From: Podospora pseudoanserina
Taxonomy: Eukaryota > Ascomycota > Sordariomycetes > Sordariales > Podosporaceae
Length of the DNA stretch: 64,000 nt
Direction: 5' to 3'
Assembly: GCF_035222485.1 (NCBI RefSeq)
Contig: NC_085920.1
Span: 8,294,001 to 8,358,000, forward strand
The notes below the pieces were generated by a model that searched no databases, had not been told where the DNA came from, and was given only the letters and a program-made list of their open reading frames with translations. Every line of letters starts with the position of its first letter. Position 1 is the first letter of the stretch. Below are positions 1 through 10,549 of the stretch, piece after piece. A program made the translations under genes and the position numbers.

Positions 1-475
1 GAGGCTGTGCACGCTTCAGGATCACAAGAAAACCGACGGTGGTCGAGGTTGCAGACGAGGACATATCAGACGTAAGACTGTAGACATGCGTAGGTCCATC
101 TGCACCGCTGTTAATCCTGGATTTTCGTGCCTCTTTCACCAAATCGATGTTCTGACCTTCAGAAATGACACTAACATCTTCCTCGATGAGGTCCTCCTCG
201 ATAGGCTCCAACTCGACAATGTCCTTTTGAATGGTAAGGGCGACTTGTGTGTCCAAGGCCCATCGAGAGCATCGTTGCCAAGTATCCTGATACCGGGTTC
301 CAGATAGCAAACTGCCGGGGGATTCAAGCTCCAGTCGAGTTGCGCCGAGCGTAGCTTGCAACAGTACAGCAATATGATCGATGACCCGAGCTACATCGAC
401 AGAGGCAAAGGGCGTACCGCCGATGCCGTTCGAGGGGCCTGGGCTCGTGGCCGGGGGAGGCGTTGCCGCTTCCAT
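1..475 (-). CDS. dhc1: Cytoplasmic dynein heavy chain, N-terminal part (cut by window edge)
   Basis: The minus-strand frame from the ATG at 475 stays open to the window edge, giving 158 codons with no stop. The peptide starts MEAATPPPATSPGPSNGIGG and continues through VDVARVIDHIAVLLQATLGA, an LESPGSLLSG segment and TQVALTIQKDIVELE. From memory this resembles the start of the fungal cytoplasmic dynein heavy chain tail (nudA / ro-1), the minus-end microtubule motor that moves nuclei and vesicles. Only the first part of the tail is present; the AAA+ motor would lie beyond coordinate 1. The start is the first in-frame ATG. Family assignment is by recognition of the tail, so it is good but not certain. 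Confidence 0.68.
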   Translation of the reverse strand, partial: MEAATPPPATSPGPSNGIGGTPFASVDVARVIDHIAVLLQATLGATRLELESPGSLLSGTRYQDTWQRCSRWALDTQVALTIQKDIVELEPIEEDLIEEDVSVISEGQNIDLVKEARKSRINSGADGPTHVYSLTSDMSSSATSTTVGFLVILKRAQP

Positions 476-1944
476 GTTTGTGTGGTAATTTTGATTTCCC
501 CTCTTTTCGTTCGCGAAGCAAAGAGCGGGAGTTGGGTTGGAGGTAGTATTGGATTTGTTGACTTATGAAAAAGCCGATCTCATCGTTCGTTTTCTCGGAC
601 GTCTTTCAGTTCGGGGCGGGGAGACAAATTACAAGCGTAAACGAAGCAATCGTGACTGGATGTGATCGGTGTGGCTTCCTGCAACAAAAAAAAGTAATCT
701 TGGTGCAAACAAAATGCACAAACCGAGAAGAGAAGGCGGGAAAAAAGAGCGAAGGCCGTGATGGGGTATCTCAGGTTGCGGGTGATGGATGATTATTATC
801 GCGAGCCTCCTCTGTCAGAGAAGATGATGTTGTGGCAAGGAGGAAGTCGTCGAGAATGGAGCATCTCTGAAAGGGAAGCTCGCTCCAGGGCCTGGTGTTT
901 CCTCATCCACAACTCGACCCAATGATTGCCCGTTTGACGCGACTTCCCCGAATCCCTGTCGCGGATTGAGCATGGGGGCATGTGTCAGGGGCCCTGGATC
1001 CCTATGCGGTGGCTTGCGATCTGATTGGCCAACCCCTCATGCTGCGCGCTGCAGAAGCAACACCCACGCAACTGTCCCGCCGCCGACAAGGCCTGGCAGC
1101 TGTCGTTCGGCATTGAAAGTGCATACAGCTTTGTGGCATGTATCACTGGAATTAGAATGAAATGCGAGAGAAGAACGCTTCAGATTCATATAAGCAAACC
1201 ATATACCGAGACAGATCCCCTCCCCGCAACACAAGTAGAAATCTACTACAAACACAGCTTCATGTCCACATCAAAGTGTCACCTACTTGCCAGCACTGTA
1301 TTCTCGGTACATGTACATCTACCCATCTACTTATGAAATCGAGTCTCTTGCAAAAGTATTTGATCTGCAGCTTTACCGTCAGATGGCTCCCATCACCAGA
1401 GAAGCCCGAACGGTTTTACATGGGAATCAACACACAAGGGAGACACTCCCACTTAGGGGTAGGTATCCGGTTGCTATTTACACCCCCTTTGTGAAGGTGG
1501 TGTGACGTCTGGAGGTACACACATATCAAGTGTCACAGAGAAGCAGCACATCCTCAAGTGTCAAAAAAATGTCGTTTTATCCCGAGAACCGAAAACACCA
1601 TTCTTTCCCCTCCCACTTCGAGATCCCCATAACAACTATGCGCCAGCTGAAAATTAAGTCACCATAATAAATGCCCTCATACGTAAATCCCAGCACACAG
1701 GCCGGAATATGGATCCATCCGTCCATCCCATCTCATCCCTCATCAATCCCATTTCAACTCCACACCTGGACGCCTCATGCTTTGTTCGTGAAAAGCCGTT
1801 TCCCAAAACCATGCCCATGCCTTATGACCGACCAACCGCTCATGCTCGCCACATAACGTTCATCTTTTTTTCTCAAAAGAAACAATAAAAAAGGCTGGAA
1901 AATATGCTGAACCAGAGCAAAACGCCTTGACCGTCTCCAAAAAC
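476..1944. other. Intergenic: dynein 5' flank and 3' flank of the FAR1-domain gene
   Basis: No supported gene. It should hold the promoter of the minus-strand dynein gene (near 476) and the 3' untranslated region and polyadenylation site of the FAR1-domain gene (near 1944). Short open frames here overlap one another and look random. Confidence 0.6.
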
Positions 1945-3232
1945 TCAGGAAGTTGCCGCACCAGCTGCACGACTAGCATCATCCTTGCTCGAAAGACTGA
2001 CCATGACACGCTGGTTGCAGATATCAATGAACTGCTCAAACTTCTCGATGATCTTGTCCTTTTCCCGCAACTTGTTCTTTAATTCTTCGATCTCCTTCCT
2101 GTTTTCTTCAGCCATCTTCTCGTAATCTTCTTTCGTCTTGGCCAATTCGCGGCGGAGATCGGCCCTGATTCTTTCCTCTGCCGACGGATGAGGTTTGCTG
2201 TAGATGGTCGGCCTGTTCTCGGCTAATCCGGTTGCGACCTTTTCAGGATGTCGGTTGATGGCGGCCCTGGCATTGTATATATCGCGAGGAAGAAGAGGGA
2301 CATGGGGGTTGTGCTGCTGAAGGATCTCCAGCGTTTGCGTGACACCTACCCCTGAGGGTCGAGTCAGTGGACGAACAGGTAAACCCAAGGGAGGAGATGA
2401 TACATACCGCTCTCTTTCAGATTTTTGATATCTTCAACCATCTTGCTATCCAGCTTCCTAGCTGCCGGGTGCAGCAGTGGGCTCTCACTCGGACCATGGT
2501 TATGCTGCAGGTGAGCGGGATCTGGGCGGTAACGCACCGTCCACTGGGTTCTCTGCTCGATGGCAAAGAATCCGAACTGGCAATCACATTTCCGGGATGT
2601 GGTCTTGCGCTTTCGAAGTTCAGGACTCACGCGTTTTGGGGGTTTGCCGGCACGATCACAGACAAAAAGAACCTTTTTGAGGCCGGGAACCGTCTTCTTG
2701 GAACGTCCGATCACAATGGCATAGCCAACAGACGTGCAGTAGGTCAAAACATGCTTGTGGACAGCCTCCAACGTCGGGAAACTACCACCTTCGGGAGGGG
2801 CAGACATCATTGGCCCCATTGGTTGACGCGGCACGAACGGGGTGCCCTCGATCAGCTTGGGCTCCATTGACGTGTCACCCTCTCCTTCTTCCTGGCTTCC
2901 CATCTCCATTTCTTCATCCTGATTTCCTTGTACCGGCTCGGTAGACTCGGGCTGCGGAGGCGTTGGTTGTTGTTGGACAGGCTGAACCTGCTGGACTTTT
3001 TGCACCTGTGGCACCTGCACCTGGGCAATCTGCGGCAGGGAGGTGGGAAGGGCCGGGTGGGGCGGAGGCTGGGGAGTAGACTGCTGAGAGTGCGATATGA
3101 TCGGGTTGCCGTTTTGCTGGGTGGGCTGCACCGACTGCACACTCTGCACCGGCTGGGCCAGAGACTGGTGGCTGAGAGACTGGGTCATGGATTGTGCCAT
3201 TGGAGGCTGGCTCAGGGGAGGTTGGCTCAAGG

Positions 3233-3263
<31 letters not shown>

Positions 3264-3818
3264 GTGCTGCTGAATCTGTTGACTGATAGACTGGGGAGTA
3301 AGAGACTGTGAGCCCAACGATGGTTGACCGAGAGTCTGCTGGCTCAAGGGTTGCTGGGACAGGCTGGGCTGGCTCAGAGATTGATGGCTCAGCGACTGCT
3401 GGCTGAGCTGCTGTGGGTTCATGGGCTGGTTGTTTATGCTCTGGGAAGTCATCGGCTGCTGGGCCATGGGCTGGTGATTCATGGCCTGCTGTAGGTAGCT
3501 CGGGGCGGGTTGCATCTGTCTCGAAGGAGGGCCTCGCTGGCGCGGTCCGGGCAGCGTGGGCGGCACCTGCGAGGGCTGTCGTGCGGCATTTTGGACCGTT
3601 TGTTGACTGTTGACGGCGGGAGGAGTGTATGGGTAAACGGAGTACTGGCTCGACGGCGCCGGCTGAGGCTGGTAAGCTTGAGACTGATACGGGGACGCGT
3701 GCTGCGGGAGCGATGGCGATGGCTTGTTGGGTGGGTTGTGTGGATGTGGTGGCGGAAAGGCTCGCCTGATGTTACCGACGTTGTAGGATAGCCCGGGGTG
3801 ACTATTTGTAGTGGACAT
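1945..3818 (-). CDS. FAR1-type zinc-finger, Q-rich, coiled-coil protein (probable DNA-binding)
   Basis: Two exons, 3818..2408 and 2351..1945, joined over a 56-nt intron (GTATGT donor, CAG acceptor), give 605 residues. The first two thirds are disordered and rich in Q, P and S, with many SQQPLSQ-like repeats and a polyQ run. Next comes a compact domain with FVCDRAG, SRKCDCQFGF and LQHNHG, a C-C-H-H pattern typical of FAR1 (WRKY-GCM1 superfamily) DNA-binding domains shared with MULE transposases. The C-terminus is a charged coiled coil of about 60 residues. No transposase catalytic domain is present, so this looks like a host regulator built on a transposase-type DNA-binding fold. The ATG at 3818 has A at -3; the frame is open further upstream, but that part reads as leader. 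The target is unknown. Confidence 0.75.
3233..3272. repeat. Trinucleotide CAG/CTG run (polyQ)
   Basis: A slightly imperfect CTG run on the plus strand encodes the glutamine run of the minus-strand FAR1-domain protein. It may vary in length between strains. Confidence 0.85.
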
Positions 3819-5409
3819 GTTATCTAGAAGGAAGCCAGAAGCTCGAACAAGGAAAAAAAAGTGAACTTTGGTATGCTGGGTCTCGACCCTCTCTGGCGTC
3901 CCGTCACCAAATCGTGGGCGGGCGTGTACCGAGTAGGGAGGTGTGGGCAACTGGAGATGGATGGAGAAAGAGAGAGTACGGGGGAGGGTGTAAAAACCTC
4001 GCGACCGGGTGGTAGCAGAACCCGCAGAACCCATCCCTCTGGGGCACTGTCTGGGTTCTGCCCTGGCACTGTGGGAGCAACCTGTTTGTCTGGCACTGCC
4101 TGGCCAATCAAGGCCTCCAAAAGCCAGGCAGTGTCCCACAATAGGCAGGGATGTCCAAAAAAAGGCAGCTCTACCAACAGGTGTCATGTAAGACCGCTGC
4201 ACCCAATCCCAGAGCTAGAAACCGCGGGGCAGCGCAATACATGCACACCAGACAGTTGAATTTTGCGCTTGTACGTCTTTGAGTCATGAGAAATCGAGGT
4301 GATACAAGCCATGATCAGGTACGGGAAGCTACAAAAAAAGTTCGGTCTTTCTAAAGCCTCTTTGAAAGTCGGTTCGGCCCCGAGATACTAGGTTCGAACG
4401 TCTGGCGCGCGCGGGTGGGGGAGTGCCGGTGGTGGGGTTTCGAAAAGACACACCCCAGGGTAGGTGTGGTACACCACGCAGATCTGCTTTCTTCTCACCA
4501 CTCAAGTCGGACGACAAGCTCAAATGGTACTACCTTCCATCTGCTGGTAGAGTCCGAAGATCAGTTGGGTTTCTAGAGAGGCAATTCTTTCATGAATTTC
4601 TTCAATGTGGAATGAGATGGTCACTTTCAACCCGAACCATCCCCTACTTTGGCTTTGGCCCAATTGTCATCTGGGGCAAGCCCCAAGCCCGGTGCCACCA
4701 AGAGAACGACTTGCCTCGTAATTGATAAAGAGACATGTACCTGTCAACTTTATTTGCTCTTCGGACAGCTGTCGAGGTCCAGACCATCATCCTATGACCT
4801 CTTAATCCCCTGCCTTGATCATCTTTCCTTCTTCCCAGCCTACAAGCAATCATCTCATCCACAAACTCGGATTACAAACTCATATCCCGATATCGGTATA
4901 TATATTTGACAACGTGGCACGGCTCTGTTAGTACCCTCGTTGCAGCTAGTGGTTTCAACCTTGCACTATAGGTAAGCGAAGACAATCGGGGATGGCCATG
5001 GTCCATGTCGGACCTGGTGAGAGCTTCATTTGGTTCTGATGGCCGAATGGGAATCCCCAGCAGGTATACACAAATTATTGTCCTCGATACAATGATATCA
5101 GTTACATGATCCTTGAAGTTGCCACTTTTGCACACTGCCTTTCGTACTCTTCGCTATGCTAAAACTGCTCACGCCTCTCACCCTGCTGTGCTTGCTCTGC
5201 TGCCAGAACACTCGTCCACGCTGTCCCTCGCTGCTGATCCGAAAATGCATCCCCTTCTTCCGTCGCAGACGCGGCAGCTGCTGTCCGTCTCCCGTTTCTG
5301 CTGGGATTTTGACATAATCATGCTTTTGTTGGTCGTTAGTTTTGCCGAAAGCGACTTCCTCACTCTGATTTTCACCTTCCAGCTCTTCCTCACATGTATT
5401 CAGCCCACC
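3819..5409. other. Intergenic: FAR1-gene promoter and GCP4 3' flank
   Basis: No supported gene. It spans the upstream region of the FAR1-domain gene and the 3' end of the GCP4 gene, both on the minus strand. The open plus-strand frame starting at 5113 runs antisense through GCP4 and is judged a shadow. Confidence 0.55.
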
Positions 5410-6055
5410 CTACGACCAAAAATGTTCTCCCCCCACCACATCCACCCCTATTTCCCCTTCTACCCCATAATCCTCCCTAGCACCACTACCACCACCAAAC
5501 CAACTCCCGAAATCCAACTTCATCAACAACCTATCCAACCCCCCAACTCTCCGGGGTACATATTCCCCCTTCTCCCTCATAACCATCTCCATCTCCTCCC
5601 CTCCCTCCCCAAGAACCACATCCTCATGATCATGCCTCCCCTCGAGCCGCCTCAGCTCCCCAACCAACCCCTCGATTCCCTTTTTGACCTTCATTTCCAC
5701 CTCCCTCAACACCTCCTGAACATCTCTCTCCTCCTTGGCCAAATCAACAAACGCATCAACAACACCCACATCGGCTTCCAAATCGGCGGCTTGCCACACC
5801 TGATGAAGACGGTTGACGCAAGCGACAAGCTGGTCGATCTGGACAAGCAATTCATAAAGGGCATCGGTGAATGTAGGCCGCGAGAGCAACAGCAGCGAGA
5901 CAAGCGTGCGGAGGTAGAGTCTATGGGCATGCGACAGTGTCTCTGGGTCGTGAAGACCCAAAAAGGAAGAAGCATTCGGTGGTGGGGAAGACGTATTTGA
6001 CTCATTAAGCCAGATGTCGTCGTCGTTGGCTTCTTGTTCTTCGTTGTTGTTGTTT

Positions 6056-6087
<32 letters not shown>

Positions 6088-7932
6088 GTTACTGGTAGGT
6101 GGTGCTGGTGGCTGGGCAGGTTTGTTCAGATCGGTTTGTGACTGAGGATGGTAGTCGTCTTCGCCTGTGGTCAACCACCTGTGGAAGCCATCTGACAAGC
6201 CAGCAACGACTTCTGTCTGTAGATAAGCTTCTGTTTCCCCAAGGAAGAAGATAGCGGCGCTAGCAGTAGCCCAGGCACTGCGAAGCATATCTGACCTTGC
6301 CGTTTGCCGCTGTCTTAGAAGCAATACCGTTTCTCTTCCGCCTCGTGTGCTTCCCCTTGGCGGCCCTGGCGGTGCAGGATGATGCCTCCTCAACGAGGTA
6401 ATCTTCCACAGATCTGTCAACCGTATGTGCGCTCGTCTCAGTGACAGCAAGTACGAGTTGATTGCAGTATATGTCTGCAGATCTGCCTGTGTCAGAAACA
6501 AATCCAATGGCGATGGTATTTTAAGTGTCAACACTACCGGCACCGAGAATAGCAGGTTCCGAAACGGAGTGTCAGCAATATTCACCAACCCGCTCTCCAC
6601 CGCTGCCGGCCCTGAAGCGCTCGGCGCCCGTCTCTTCGCAATCGTCAGCCGCAACAAGTCCCTCGCCAGTTCCACCCCTTCATCCTCCTCATCCCCAGCA
6701 TCATCATATTCTCCCCTCATGTTCCCCATCGCCGCCCAAGTCCGGCTTAGCACAGCAGCCACTTCCCCTTCTTTGACGGTCACATTTCCCAACTTATCCC
6801 TCTTCTCCCAACTCATATTCTCCGCCCTCTTCCACCGACTTCTAATCTTCTCATCCGCCTGCTGCGTCAACGCCATTGCAAACTCCCCCTTTCTCAACAG
6901 AAAGAAATCTCTCAACAACCCCAACGTCTCGACAACTTTACTCAACGGCAGCAGCTTCTGCAGAGTTGTCCTAGAAAGGTATCTCCTGATATCCGAGATC
7001 GCCCTCCCGAAACTCGCCGCATCCAACGGATGCTGCAGCTTGGACAACCTCTCCAACTGCGTCGACAAATGCCCCTTGCCTCTCAGAGAATAATCCCCCA
7101 CGGCCTTGGCGCGAATCTGGTTCAAACTCCTCCCGATAAAGAGCATGCTCGCCGCCGCAGCAGACGTGACAAATCCCGGCAGTAAGTACTCCTCCACCAC
7201 CCACTCCTCCTCCCATTTCATCTCTTCCTCTTCTTGCGCCGTCACTCCCGTCTCCCCAGTCCCCATCCCAGCAACAGCACCCCTGTCCACCCTCCTGATA
7301 AAAAAGTCCCCATCACTCTTTTGCGGCAACTGTCCATACACTACCCAAGCCCCCACCTCCCTCAACCACGTCCCCTCTGCCACGCTAAGCAACTCCCTCG
7401 CCAACACTTCCACATCCTCATAACCAGTCTGCAATTCTTTCCTCAGTACATCCATCAACCTCGGTCCAGTACACCGCTCCCCTTGTTGCTGCTGCTGCTG
7501 CTTCCCCATCCCCGTGACCATAAACCCCGTCACCTCCCCCAAAAACTCCATCCTCCTCCTCCACGTCCCCTCGATCAACCCCACCACCTGCGTCAACGGG
7601 ACAATGTTGTACCCTCCGACCATCTTGCTGTCTTTGGTGAGAATGTCACTTTCGATTTGGAGGAGAAATTGCTGAAATGAATGGAGGTGCTGTGAGAGAA
7701 TCGACGAGGCGACAGATCGGCAGATGACAGATGGGTGGCTGGTTGATATCAAATTTGACTGACTTGCTATTGTTGTGTGGAGGGTCGACAAGGTGGCTAG
7801 GGGTTGGAGCAGTGCGGCCTCGCTTGGCGTGAGGGAGAGGGTGGGTGAAAGGTCATTTGGGGAAAGGGTAGCGGCTGCGCGGAGGAGCGGGGAGGGGTGC
7901 CCAGAGAGGGAGAGCAGAATTTCGTGGAGCAT
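5410..7932 (-). CDS. gcp4: Gamma-tubulin complex component 4 (Spc97/Spc98 family)
   Basis: A single 840-residue frame. The start, MLHEILLSLSGHPSPLL, closely matches the signature start of GCP4 (human begins MIHELLLALSGYP). Family features follow: SKMVGGYNIVPLTQVVGLIE, then HPLDAASFGRAISDIRRYLS and LPLSKVVETLGLLRDFFLL, with WKITSLRRHH in the C-terminal GRIP2 region. GCP4 is a core subunit of the gamma-tubulin ring complex that nucleates microtubules at spindle pole bodies. There is a low-complexity N/T-rich insert near residues 620-650 and an acidic/G-rich tail. The ATG at 7932 is chosen because the conserved motif begins at it. No intron is needed to keep the frame. Confidence 0.87.
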
Positions 7933-8820
7933 TTTGGCTGGTGTGACGGCTTTTTGTCATGAAGGTGGTGGTGAGGTTGGGATGTTGGTGAGCTGAGGGA
8001 AGTGTCAGTCTAACATACGAATGAAGGGCGGTGAAACATGCAAGACATACATTTCAGTCATAACCGGACTTCTTTCATCGAGTTTGGTATTCTCGTCTGA
8101 ACTCTTCCTCAGGGCTTGGATAAATAATATAATTGTTCCCAAAATTTCGAACCGGCAGCACATGGAGCGGCCTGGTCGTGTTGCAGTGCCAACTTGCAGC
8201 AAATGAAAGTGAAAGTGGGAGGATTCGTAATTTGAGCAAACAAACGAAATTTGTAACTAAAAAGTCGAGTTTTGTTCGAGGTTCGTACCAGGCAATCAAC
8301 AAAAGAGTGATGCGACTCAAAGGCGGCTCTGACTTGGTAACGGTGGACGGATTCAGCTCCAACGGTCACTTGTTACAAGCCAGGGACTCGGTGAACTCAA
8401 CCGGTCGATGCTAAATAGGTAGTCAGAGTCGTAAACCGGTCTTCAAAACTTGCCCCATTGTCTGTGAAAGGGCGGCAGGTGTGACTGACGGGGCCCCCTA
8501 TATCAGCCAGGTCAGCTGTTTGCTCCTGCTGTTGAGTGTGCGAAGGCACCTTATCTGAAGCAATGCAATGCCATCAGTGGTGGAACCACTCGACAGTTCA
8601 CAACGCGTCTTGATGAAAAGGCAGGGGGTTGACATCACGTGATGCATTCATACCCCTTTGTAAGTCCTGCGATCTTCTCTCACTTCATCATCACACACAT
8701 TTCTCATCCGAACATCCCGTTCATATTACGTTAAATTATGATATCAAAACACGACATTCCAAAAACACTCGTCATGGTAGAAAAGAATACAGCTCATACC
8801 TCCTCTGCCTCGCCAGCATT
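7933..8820. other. Intergenic: GCP4 promoter and spartin-like 3' flank
   Basis: No gene is seen. The region holds the upstream sequence of GCP4 and the 3' end of the spartin-like gene, and it contains the palindromic E-box listed separately. Confidence 0.55.
8633..8644. promoter_or_regulatory. 12-bp palindrome CATCACGTGATG (E-box / Cbf1-type)
   Basis: A perfect palindrome with core TCACGTGA, the type of site bound by bHLH factors such as Cbf1. It lies about 700 bp upstream of the GCP4 start and about 180 bp past the spartin-like stop. Function is inferred only from the motif. Confidence 0.35.
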
Positions 8821-10549
8821 CTACTTATAGATAGCTCCGTTGCCGTTGCCATTCGCTGGTTGCTTCCCCTCCGCAACTGTCATTCCGCTCAGCGACTGTG
8901 TGTCAGCCGACGACTTTCCTCCGTCATTATCAATAACAGCTGCACCGCCATCGCCCCCGCCCACAACGATAGACTCGCCCTTCGATGTCTTGCCCACAAC
9001 CATACCCTTGGCCACGCTCTTGATCAGGGCCCTGCGCGAGACGCCCGTTACATCAATGTAGACCAGTCCGACATTCTTGACGCCACCACCAATCGACCTG
9101 CTCACCTCTCCTGCCTCGGGGCCCCACTTGTGCTGAACGACAGTTGTGGCGGCATCTGACGTCGACGCAAGCAAGTGACGTCCGGCCTGCTCTACACCGT
9201 CCATTACAGTGGAAAAAGCCATCATGCTCTTGTTCAGGATGCCTGGCTTATATGTGTCAAGCGGTTTGCCGTCCGGGCCATACCCCTTGTGACCAGTGGT
9301 CGCCTTCTTGCCATGTCCACCGAGCGTCGCTCCGAGGTTCTGTGCAACTTTGCCAATCTGGCCTACCGTTTTGGCCGACAGAGTGGCCGCACCGCCAGTA
9401 AAGGTGCCGATGCGGCGGATGTGCTCCTTGGTGGTCGGCTTGAAGGTCATGGGCTTCGCAGCAGGCTCGGATCGCTTGGTGTAATTGTCGGCCTGGCCTT
9501 GGAGAAGTTTGGCAACCATGTCGGAGCCAGTGATGATGAGCCGTGAGGCGGCGTGCGCGTTCGATACAAGGAAGGAATTCTTGTAGGCTGGATGCAGCTC
9601 TGCATCCCACAGCTCAGGGGAGATAGGTGCCACCTGAACATTCGAACCACCATCGGCAGGGAGCGTGATCTCGACCGGATCTGCAACATCACAATGGTTA
9701 GAAAGGACCCGTTATGCCGTGCCACACGGTTCGGACTCACCTTTCGATCCAGGTTTCAGGGAACTGTGCTCAACAACCTGGAAGTTCTCGGCAAGCTCGC
9801 CAATCACGCTGCCGTCTTCTTCATCAACCAAAACGATCTGTCCTGGCGCGTGAGCGGTGTTGGAGGGGCTTCCACGCGCATAAGCCTCGCCAGGTTTGAA
9901 GTCTGCTGGGTTATACGCGGGCAACTGTTCGCCTGTGGCGACAGCCGCCTTGGAGCCAGTACCCCCGCTGCTGACCTTCTGGTCGGTGTCCTCCCACCAC
10001 TGCTTCTCGCTTTTTCCATGAATTTTTGGGGGCGGGGCCCTCTCGAGGAAAGCGGTGCATTGCGCCAAAATGGTCTCGAATGTGTCGACGTCCTCCTGGA
10101 TCCCCTTTCGGCTTTGTACAGAGGGAAACTCAATCCTGGTGAATGCGCCGCTGTCCGGCCCCAAATCCCACCGCGGAATCAGGTAACTGGTTGGCGGCTG
10201 ATGGTAGATTTGCGTGGTGGCTGGCAGCGGAAGATCGAGCTCAGGGGGCAGGTGAAGATGGAGGTAGAAGTCCTGCTCGGCATTTGACGTCTCCGGGTCG
10301 ATGGACGGGTCGGCAAAAACAGAGCTCGTAGGAACCATCAGCAGCGACAATGTCTGCGGGCCCGTTGGCGTGAGGGGCTGCTCCTTGCCATTGGCGATAT
10401 GGTATGCCTTTACGCCATTGATGGCATACAGCAGCTTTGGATCCTGTGGTTGGCGCATGGGATTAGATTATGTGTTTTTTTGGTGGATTGGGGTGTCTGT
10501 GAGATCGATGTGGCCAAGGTAGGTTGCTCACATTGTGTCCAGAAGCCAT
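8821..10549 (-). CDS. Spartin-like / senescence-domain protein
   Basis: Three exons (10549..10532, 10443..9741, 9680..8821) give 526 residues. Exon 1 codes only six residues, MASGHN, then a GTGAGC donor; the 88-nt intron ends CCACAG and the frame resumes with DPKLLYAINGVKAYHIANG. Intron 2 is 60 nt (GTGAGT, TTGCAG). The C-terminal half has the senescence/spartin pattern: small glycine-rich alanine segments, NAHAASRLIITGSDMVAKLL, and VGLVYIDVTGVSRRALIKSV. Animal spartin acts at lipid droplets and mitochondria; fungal proteins of this family are little studied. The long-frame start at 10458 lies inside intron 1 and should not be used. The tail is G/N-rich. Confidence 0.82.

Noticed and set aside
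3819-4202. N-terminal extension of the FAR1-domain protein
   Set aside because: The extended frame begins at a non-ATG codon and its peptide looks like noncoding sequence; MSTTNSHPGLS at 3818 is a natural start.
5113-6000. Plus-strand open frame of 295 codons
   Set aside because: It lies mostly antisense to GCP4, has low-complexity P/H/L-rich sequence and no family features; it is a shadow of the minus-strand gene's codon bias.
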